Of a stretch of 13,503 nucleotides of DNA, positions 8,146 to 13,503 are shown piece by piece. The first letter of the stretch is position 1. Each line of letters starts with the position of its first letter. The notes below the pieces were generated by a model. The model made no database searches. It was not told the origin of the DNA and worked only from the letters and a program-made list of their open reading frames with translations. The DNA lies in the NCBI GenBank assembly GCA_019752835.1, contig JAIELR010000116.1, positions 1-13,503 of the forward strand. The letters run 5' to 3'. The DNA comes from Gammaproteobacteria bacterium (lineage in GTDB: Bacteria; Pseudomonadota; Gammaproteobacteria; UBA1113). The translations under genes and the position numbers were made by a program.

Positions 8146-9237
8146 ATGTGGATGACTCTCTTTTTGCTAACTTTTATAGTGGTGTTTACCATCCCCCTTT
8201 TGCCATGTTTGGTGGAAGTGATAGCGCCAACAGATTTGGAACCACTCGTTATCGTTCAACAATATGATACCGATATTACCCATTTTGCGAATGGTTTTAA
8301 AGTATGGCTCAAAAAGCACTTTAACGAGCTATTTATTGCGCAAACAAATTATTCTGCTGAAAATATAACAGGCACTTTGCTGAACCATACAGCGTATCAA
8401 ATTATTGGGCCGGGTGGGGTGCCATCGTTTAGCCGCGAGGAGATATATAATAAGTGTACACAAAATCTTATTATCTCGTCAGCTTCCATCAAACTGATGG
8501 AGGCGATGCTCCATGAAGGAGAAATTTACAGTGCAGATAAGATACAAACAGCAGGACACAGCCAATTTAGAGCCATGCTGGCTGAGGGTGACATCACACT
8601 TGGCGAGAACTGTACAGTTTTGCGTTGGATCCACAGCGATGCCTCACTGTATGTGGCGGCTGGCTGTAATTTATACGGGCGCGCCTCTGCAAAACAAATA
8701 ATTACGTTGTCTGAGAATTGTCATTTCGAGCGTCTTAATGCACACAAAATATCGTTTGGAACAGCCCCTGCTATGGCCGAACAATCAAAGGCAGACCTTG
8801 TAAAACTAAAAGATCTACCGATCGTCAAAAGTAAATACAAAAGACGTTGGTTGATAGATGGTGATTTTTGCGTACCCGCCAGAAGTTCCTTTAATGGTGA
8901 CATTGTATCCAGCAAAATAATACACGTGGGCATTGGTTCTCACATTATTGGAAATATTAAAAGCAATGAAGATATCTATCTTGCAGTAGGTGTCCGTGTG
9001 GATGGATCGATTGTAAGTGGCGGTAATATTTACATCGGAACGAATTGCCATGTGGGTGGGCCGGTAATTTCTGAAAACATAATCCTGATTGATAAAAATT
9101 CTGTCATTGGCGACGAGGATAGACCAACAACTATCACAGCAAGTGAAATACATGTCACAACGGGCGTGACGGCATTTGGAACTGTATGGGCTGACAAAAG
9201 TGCCACTGTCCTGCCTGTCGTAATGGCAAACGCATGA
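8146..9237 (+). CDS. Membrane-anchored beta-helix protein, bactofilin-like (polymer-forming)
   Basis: 363 residues with one N-terminal membrane helix (about 3-25) and no cleavable signal site I can see. Two zones show the short alternating Gly/Asn/Ile-Val pattern of a right-handed parallel beta helix. One spans about 120-205 (EGDITLGENCTVLRW, AAGCNLYGRA). The clearer one spans about 237-350 (FNGDIVSSKIIHVGIGSHII, EDIYLAVGVRVDGSIVSGG, NIYIGTNCHVGGPVI). The second resembles the bactofilin / DUF583 repeat. Such proteins form scaffolds at the membrane and often sit next to polysaccharide or cell-wall genes. It starts 2 bases after the repaired glycosyltransferase stop and its stop overlaps the next start (ATGA), so the genes are translationally coupled. 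A role in organising or holding the polymer synthase is inference. Confidence 0.7.
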   Translation: MWMTLFLLTFIVVFTIPLLPCLVEVIAPTDLEPLVIVQQYDTDITHFANGFKVWLKKHFNELFIAQTNYSAENITGTLLNHTAYQIIGPGGVPSFSREEIYNKCTQNLIISSASIKLMEAMLHEGEIYSADKIQTAGHSQFRAMLAEGDITLGENCTVLRWIHSDASLYVAAGCNLYGRASAKQIITLSENCHFERLNAHKISFGTAPAMAEQSKADLVKLKDLPIVKSKYKRRWLIDGDFCVPARSSFNGDIVSSKIIHVGIGSHIIGNIKSNEDIYLAVGVRVDGSIVSGGNIYIGTNCHVGGPVISENIILIDKNSVIGDEDRPTTITASEIHVTTGVTAFGTVWADKSATVLPVVMANA

Positions 9238-10238
9238 AAAAACTTATCTTATTGTTTCTGCTTGCCATATTGTATTCAAAGGATGTTTTTGCTGAAGCTT
9301 TGGACTTATCCGGATATCAGGAACCGAGTGGCGCAATAACTACACTTTATCGCGGCAATACGGTTGATCCATATTTTGCTACCAAGGCGTTATTGATTGC
9401 CAAAGAAAGTGGGATGGATACAGCTGTTCCTGCCAAGGCATGGATCAAATGGGCGATCAGCAAGCAGGATGATAATGGATTATTTCATCGTTACGCGCGC
9501 GACGTACACGGCCTATGGAAGCTCTATGCCGCCGCTGATGCCGACGATGCAGCGTTGGCGCAATGGTTGCAGATCTTGTACAGCCAGTCGCCGAATAGTG
9601 GCATGCCGAAGAAATGGTCTGTAAGTGCCAGCAAAGCTCAAGCGCAGCTTGCGGAACTATTTGATACCGAATTAGGAATTTACTACATTTCAAAATCGTT
9701 ATCCGTTGGCCTACTGATGGATAATATCGAAATATATTCTGCCTTCAAAAGTGTTGCACATGAGCAAAAACGCCTTGGCATGCTTAATGAGGCCTTACTT
9801 TCCGAATATCAAGCCTCGCGTCTTAAAGACAGTATTATAAAAGTCTTTATGGAACCAAGCACCGGCATTTTTCGTATTACAACGCAAGTAAGATACGAAA
9901 ATGTATTCTATCCGGATCTCGTCGCGCAGATTTATCCTTTGCTCTATCAGCTACAAGATAAAAGTGACGCGGAGCATTCCTTCCATAATTGGATCGATGT
10001 TAATGGCAAAGAATGGTTCAAGCAAATCAACAGTGATTATCCATGGGGTTTGGTAGCCATTACGGCTCTGAATATGAACGATGCTAACAGTGCGTCTTGT
10101 TGGCAAAACCGCGCGGAGCCAATGCGCTACAGCATGCATTGGAATGTACTGGAAGAGGCTGCATTACAACAGGTCAAATGGCGTTTGAGCATGCGTCAGG
10201 ATAATACCATCCCCTGCACACACGGAGATTTAATATGA
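9234..10238 (+). CDS. Exported all-helical protein of a polysaccharide operon, possibly glycosidase-like
   Basis: 334 residues starting with a typical signal peptide (MKKLILLFLLAILYSKDVFA, cleavage expected after Ala20). The mature part is predicted helical, with repeated aromatic-rich helices and motifs such as DDNGLFHRYARD (74-85), HGLWKLYAA and WGLVAITALN. This spacing of W/Y-rich helices recalls (alpha/alpha)6-barrel glycosidases such as the GH8 endoglucanases of cellulose operons. I cannot point to a certain catalytic pair, so the fold and function are tentative. It overlaps the preceding and following genes by 4 bases each (ATGA), which ties it to the operon. Expected location is the periplasm, acting on or guiding the nascent polymer. 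Confidence 0.6.
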   Translation: MKKLILLFLLAILYSKDVFAEALDLSGYQEPSGAITTLYRGNTVDPYFATKALLIAKESGMDTAVPAKAWIKWAISKQDDNGLFHRYARDVHGLWKLYAAADADDAALAQWLQILYSQSPNSGMPKKWSVSASKAQAQLAELFDTELGIYYISKSLSVGLLMDNIEIYSAFKSVAHEQKRLGMLNEALLSEYQASRLKDSIIKVFMEPSTGIFRITTQVRYENVFYPDLVAQIYPLLYQLQDKSDAEHSFHNWIDVNGKEWFKQINSDYPWGLVAITALNMNDANSASCWQNRAEPMRYSMHWNVLEEAALQQVKWRLSMRQDNTIPCTHGDLI

Positions 10239-11563
10239 ACAGTCAGAAAAAGATTTTACTAGCCATGGGGACCCGCCCCGAAATCATAAAAATGGCCCCC
10301 GTTTATCATGAATTAAAATAGAATAACATGCAGCCTGTGCTGCTTCATACCGGGCAGCACACGGATATGGCTACATCCCTTTACGAACTTTTTGACATAA
10401 GAGCAGACTACACCATCGATATTCAACGGCGTGCTACAGATACTTTGAATGATAATGAGCCTGTGAATAATTCATGCAGCTTATCGTTACTCAGTAGCCA
10501 ATTGTTGGAAAAGGTTTCAAATATTATGTCAAATATTGATGCATCAGTTGTACTTGTACATGGCGACACAAGCAGTGCTTTGATATCGGCGATGGCTGCT
10601 TTTTACCAAAAAATACCGGTTGCGCATGTCGAGGCGGGCTTGCGCTCACACAATGAATACAATCCGTTTCCTGAAGAAATGAACCGTGTTCTGATTGCCA
10701 GACTGGCACGTTGGCATTTTTTGCCAACGCAGACTACCAGAAAGAATTTACTTGATGAGGGTGTTGCAGATTCAAAGATCCACGTGGTTGGCAATACAAT
10801 TGTTGAAGCTGCCGAGCTTGGTGCGAGAAAGCTAAACGGAAACATTGGTAAATATTCCGGTCATAATAGCGGCTTGATTGAGGAGATCACACCGCGTCTG
10901 CCTAAGATGAAAATGATTATGGTAACGGTACATCGCCGTGAGAACCAGGAAACCAATATTGCTTTTATTGCACAAGCTATTTTGGAACTTATGAAAAAAC
11001 ATTCGGATTTACTGGTTGTTTGGCCCATTCACCCGAACCCTGTTGTTCAGAATGCCGTGCACGGTGCGTTGCAAAATTTACCGGAGTCTATTCTAAATCG
11101 TCTTTATCTTACAGAGCCCTTGGATTATCCGGTATTGCTGTGGATGCTTAAAAATTCATGGGTTGTACTGACAGATTCCGGCGGTATACAAGAAGAAGCG
11201 GTTGCATTACATACGCCCGTTCTCGTTTTGCGTGATACCACTGAACGTCCTGAAATTATTGAGGCCGGAGCAGGTAAGTTAATTGGCACAGACAAACAAA
11301 ACATCATCACGCAGGTTGATAAGCTGATATACGATACAGTCTTGTACCAGACGATGTGCAAGGTAAATAATCCCTATGGGAATGGTACGACAGCCACAAA
11401 AATCTGTAAAATCTTGTATAATGATCAATCTCAAGAAGAATTTTTGCAGCGAACTGTATCTTTCAAGCAGGCTTTCATGGCAAGGAAATCCCACTCTCTT
11501 GTGTTGCAACAACTGATTTTAGAAAAGACAAAACAATTTCACAAAAAACATGCTGTTAATTAG
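10235..11563 (+). pseudogene. wecB: UDP-N-acetylglucosamine 2-epimerase with an in-frame amber codon
   Basis: WecB converts UDP-GlcNAc to UDP-ManNAc in the cytoplasm. The coupled start at 10235 (GGAG upstream, ATGA overlap) gives MNSQKKILLAMGTRPEIIKM, the expected N-terminus with the GTRPE motif. Codon 29 is TAG (10319-10321), after which the same frame runs on to 11563. Full-length numbering: HGDT 109-112, HVEAGLRSHNEYNPFPEEMN 131-150, VHRRENQ 232-238 and DSGGIQEE 314-321, all family hallmarks. Total is 442 codons, longer than the usual roughly 375 because of a C-terminal tail after TATKICKIL. A single CAG- or AAG-to-TAG change explains the stop. An ATG at 10328 could give a 411-residue product, but it lacks a ribosome-binding site and the UDP-binding GTRPE loop. 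TAG ends other genes here, including wecB itself, so codon reassignment is unlikely. Confidence 0.92.
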
Positions 11564-11673
11564 TTAGCGAGATAATGATCAAGTATGCTGGTGGGAATGT
11601 GCAGGCGACTCCAATCGGAGCCCACAATTTGGCATACTTGCCACTCACGCAGGTTGCCCAGATAATCAACGGG
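11560..11673 (-). pseudogene. Possible C-terminal remnant of an unidentified gene
   Basis: On the minus strand a 37-codon frame, closed upstream by TGA (11674-11676), reads VDYLGNLREWQVCQIVGSDW followed by SRLHIPTSILDHY and ends with TAA at 11560-11562, overlapping the wecB stop tail to tail. The residue make-up looks like real protein, unlike the other frames here, which suggests the end of a gene whose beginning is lost. I do not recognise the family. A further frame ending at 11684 (AVKQTLSAKQLGN near its end) may belong to the same decayed gene. Confidence 0.3.
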
Positions 11674-11991
11674 TCAAACCCGTTCAAGGTTGGGCTGAAG
11701 GAGCTGCTGGCGAATTGCCCAGTTGCTTGGCAGAGAGCGTCTGCTTAACGGCATCCAACATTTCGACGACAAATAAAAAATCATCGCTGCTCTGAGTATG
11801 GGTTTGTCTCTCCATATTGATCCAAACCCGACCTCGAAAAACGCAAACAGAGAAAAGCGCAGTGCTAAGTGAGAATGTCTCTACCATATATACTCTCCAG
11901 CATGGAGGGTGAGCGGTACGTGGGCTACAAGGGTTTGATATGTCGGGCTTCTCTGGTGGGCTGGCGCAACAGTACCGCAGAGCACGGACTA
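11564..11991. other. Hairpin-rich region without an intact gene
   Basis: Between wecB and repeat copy 2 I see no intact gene. Inverted repeats are dense: CAAGTATGC (11580-11588) pairs with GCATACTTG (11632-11640), with an inner GTGGG/CCCAC; AACGGGT-caa-ACCCGTT spans 11668-11684, inside an outer GCCCA/TGGGC pair; CTCCA-gca-TGGAG spans 11895-11907. The stretch also looks more GC-rich than its neighbours. It resembles a decayed mobile element or imported segment, but no transposase or integrase motif remains. Confidence 0.45.
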
Positions 11992-12195
11992 AATGGTTGT
12001 GCTGGCAGTCCCAGCAAACCATTCTCTGAATATTCCCTGTTAAACAGGGAAATAACAGGGAATTTTTACGTTTTGAGACTGGTTGCTTGGCGGGCAGTCT
12101 CAAAAGAACCATTATTTACTGCGTGTTGCGGTGCGCTAAACATAAACCCCATAAAAAATAACAGGGAATTTTTTAAGCGTATCAGGCAAAATTAC
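11992..12195 (+). repeat. Hairpin repeat element, copy 2 (better preserved, three hairpins)
   Basis: Collinear with 3142-3336. Three consecutive hairpins are visible. The first is AATGGTT-gt-GCTGG/CCAGC-a-AACCATT (11992-12023). The second is TTCCCTGTT-a-AACAGGGAA (12033-12051). The third is TTTTGAGACTG/CAGTCTCAAAA with perfect 11-bp arms and a 13-base loop (12071-12105). The motif AACAGGGAA recurs at 12054-12062 and 12160-12168. Open frames across it on either strand are low-complexity by-products of the repeat. Strand is arbitrary. Confidence 0.75.
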
Positions 12196-12202
12196 AGTGC
12201 TA

Positions 12203-12314
12203 TCAGGAGGGATCTGCGGCTATCGAGTAGGTGTACTTAGGATCAAAGGTATCGCTAAGTAGTTTTTTGAAATGCGATAGATGGTTGTCCGTACTATTAA
12301 TGGCGTTTGGTCAT
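12203..12314 (-). pseudogene. Truncated start of the gene following the CapV-like patatin
   Basis: The patatin stop TGA overlaps an ATG (12312-12314) whose frame reads MTKRH and then stops. One frame over, which is the patatin's own frame after its stop, a 35-codon stretch reads INSTDNHLSHFKKLLSDTFD then PKYTYSIAADPS, ending with TGA at 12203-12205. One added base after CGCCAT would join both into MTKRHINSTDNHLSHFKKLL, a credible N-terminus starting in the ATGA-overlap position usual for operon partners. The sequence ends abruptly about 8 bases from the edge of repeat copy 2. In CBASS operons the gene after capV is commonly the CD-NTase. That identity is inference only; I do not recognise the sequence. 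Confidence 0.45.
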
Positions 12315-13303
12315 ATTGTTCTAATCCTCGGCCCATCGTTAGCTTTTGGCCCATAATAATACTCGGGTGCGGGTGCTAGCTGCTTAAAAAATTCTGCAAA
12401 CTCTGGTTTTCCGCTCGCTGCTTGTGCAGAGTGAGTCGCAAGGCCACGTAACGTACTAATAGCTTCAGGACTTGCGTTATCTAAGCCAAGCTCCTTGGAT
12501 TGTTCTTCACTCTGGTCGGTGTCAATGCGCATATAACGACCTTCAAGCATATGCCCCATCATGTAATGAACAAGTTGCTGCTGTGAAGTCATGGTTGCAC
12601 GTAGTAAACGAAAATTTTGCATCCATCCTACCACTCCCAAATTCTTACCTGCAGAATGGCCGAGAGAAAAAGACTTATTAGTGGTGCCCACACTAAGAAC
12701 ATGTATTTGTTCCTCAGGGATATTAAAGAAAAACCGCGCTTCATGAACCCCCATCATATCTGGGGCATTCCCGTATAAGCCGCCATCGGCATATAAATTA
12801 TTATCTATTTCAGCTAATGGAAAAATAGTTGGCGCAGCAGAAGTGGCCATCGCAATATCCACAGGATTTTTTAGCCAGTCTGTTTTTAGTCTTTCATTGT
12901 GCGGTGTTTTAAATACTTGGGGCGCACCCTTAGTCAAATTGAGTGTTGGTACCAATACAGGGTGCAAAGCTTCACCTAACCTCTTGTTATCACAAAGTAT
13001 TTCTGTAACTGCCTTTCTTAAAGGAACAGCGCAATATGCGGGTGAAAAAACTCTTTGAAGTAACGAACGGTTGGGTGGGAAGATTTTTTCTCCATGCCTG
13101 ATAAAACTTTCGGCCATGTCAGCAGCAGGTTTTTCAAAAGCAACCCCAAGCGCCAAAATTCCACCGATCGAGGTACCGCAGATAAGGTCAAAATATTTTC
13201 CTATAGGTTCGCCAATCTGCTTTTCAATTTCCTGTAACACGCATGCGGTGTACAGGCCCATATAACCGCCGCCACTTAAGGAAAGGATTTGAAAACGCGA
13301 CAT
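12311..13303 (-). CDS. Patatin-like phospholipase, CapV-like (CBASS effector type)
   Basis: 330-residue lipid acyl hydrolase with a Ser-Asp dyad. The oxyanion motif GGGYMG is at residues 11-16, the nucleophile elbow GTSIG at 43-47 (Ser45), and DGG at 173-175 (Asp173). There is no signal peptide or membrane helix, so it is a cytoplasmic enzyme acting on membrane phospholipid. The start FQILSLSGGGYMGLYTACVL, the PQVFKTPHN segment (128-136) and YADGGLYGNAPDMMGVHEA recall cyclic-dinucleotide-activated CapV phospholipases of CBASS anti-phage systems more than secreted or lipid-metabolism patatins. AAAGGA lies 8 bases before the ATG. No CD-NTase, Cap2 or Cap3 is visible in the window; downstream there is only a stub and then repeats. 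Patatin is sure; the CBASS role is likely but unproven. Confidence 0.9.
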   Translation of the reverse strand: MSRFQILSLSGGGYMGLYTACVLQEIEKQIGEPIGKYFDLICGTSIGGILALGVAFEKPAADMAESFIRHGEKIFPPNRSLLQRVFSPAYCAVPLRKAVTEILCDNKRLGEALHPVLVPTLNLTKGAPQVFKTPHNERLKTDWLKNPVDIAMATSAAPTIFPLAEIDNNLYADGGLYGNAPDMMGVHEARFFFNIPEEQIHVLSVGTTNKSFSLGHSAGKNLGVVGWMQNFRLLRATMTSQQQLVHYMMGHMLEGRYMRIDTDQSEEQSKELGLDNASPEAISTLRGLATHSAQAASGKPEFAEFFKQLAPAPEYYYGPKANDGPRIRTI

Positions 13304-13335
13304 TGTAAATTCCTTTAATACACAATCGATTCCCC

Positions 13336-13368
13336 ATTATATATTGGGCTTATTGTTTTTTCTTGCAA
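13336..13368 (-). promoter_or_regulatory. Candidate promoter of the patatin gene
   Basis: Reading the minus strand, TTGCAA (13363-13368) is followed 21 bases later by TATAAT (13336-13341), about 33 bases before the patatin ATG. The -10 box is perfect but the spacing is too long; an overlapping AATATA gives 17 bases. An AT-rich leader fits a promoter here. Confidence 0.3.
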
Positions 13369-13401
13369 ATTCTGATAATGTATCTTTTGCGTGCATTTGG
13401 C

Positions 13402-13488
13402 TTATAGTGAGTGCCCGTTAGGCGACAAACGATCCTCTATAGCTGCCCATGCGGGGGCTACTACACGACCTTTATGCCACCTAAACCC
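13402..13488 (-). other. Short coding-like remnant upstream of the patatin gene
   Basis: Between TAA codons at 13489-13491 and 13402-13404 a 28-codon frame reads GFRWHKGRVVAPAWAAIEDR and then LSPNGHSL. Its composition looks like the C-terminal end of a real protein whose earlier part is beyond or broken near the right edge. There is no credible start and I do not recognise a family. It could be chance. Confidence 0.2.
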
Positions 13489-13503
13489 TTAATTAAAAGA
13501 GGT

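Noticed and set aside
10319..10321. TAG recoded as an amino acid (pyrrolysine or stop reassignment)
   Set aside because: TAG ends phaB, the repaired glycosyltransferase frame and wecB itself, and no PYLIS-like or tRNA signal is visible. A nonsense mutation is simpler.
11668..11700. tRNA T-arm or tRNA-derived attachment site near AACGGGTCAAACCCGTT
   Set aside because: The stem has 7 bp with a 3-base loop and no TTCRA loop, and no cloverleaf can be built around it.
11684..12112. 142-codon minus-strand open frame
   Set aside because: The first half covers the repeat hairpins and is Cys/Pro/Arg-rich in an artefactual way. Only the last part (ending SAQP) looks protein-like, so it was kept only as a hint of a decayed gene.
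11992..12195. CRISPR array or retron RNA
   Set aside because: There are no regularly spaced identical repeats with spacers, and no Cas or reverse transcriptase gene. The AACAGGGAA copies are irregularly spaced.
11869..12240. 123-codon plus-strand open frame over repeat copy 2
   Set aside because: It runs straight through the hairpin repeat, has no ribosome-binding site or recognisable domain, and the matching part of copy 1 is not open. Treated as a repeat by-product.

Overview
The window looks like a piece of a moderately AT-rich proteobacterial chromosome, most likely alphaproteobacterial. This is an inference from the PHA gene set, the BON-domain and general-stress-type proteins, and GGGAA-rich hairpin repeats of a kind I associate with that class; no rRNA or tRNA is present to settle it. 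TAG, TAA and TGA are all used as normal stops.

Layout. Positions 1-3025 (minus strand) hold a polyhydroxyalkanoate (PHA) storage operon read right to left: phasin, class I PHA synthase phaC, acetoacetyl-CoA reductase phaB, and the first 24 codons of an unidentified gene leaving the left edge. Positions 3026-3664 are non-coding and contain copy 1 of a hairpin repeat, then an AT-rich leader. Positions 3665-4707 (plus) carry a secreted BON-domain protein and a broken, apparently chimeric stress/membrane gene. glmS lies at 4741-6573 (minus). A palindrome-bearing intergenic region separates it from a divergent, tightly packed four-gene plus-strand operon (6868-11563): a processive family-2 glycosyltransferase, a membrane-anchored beta-helix (bactofilin-like) protein, an exported all-helical protein, and UDP-GlcNAc 2-epimerase wecB. 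Positions 11564-12202 are a hairpin-rich, gene-poor stretch with copy 2 of the repeat and what look like gene remnants. Positions 12203-13303 (minus) hold a CapV-like patatin phospholipase followed by a truncated stub of the next gene of its operon.

How the genes fit together. Phasin, PhaC and PhaB form a PHA granule module. GlmS (GlcN-6-P), WecB (UDP-ManNAc from UDP-GlcNAc) and the glycosyltransferase suggest a locus for an amino-sugar exopolysaccharide. The patatin resembles the membrane-degrading effectors of CBASS anti-phage systems, and its operon seems to have been cut just downstream by the repeat-bearing segment.

The most striking feature is damage. Four genes are interrupted by simple lesions: phaC (-1 frameshift), the gene at 4211 (-1 frameshift plus apparent fusion), the glycosyltransferase (frameshift in a TGGG tandem tract), and wecB (in-frame amber codon 29). 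Either this is a decaying genome or the assembly has uncorrected errors; raw reads would decide.
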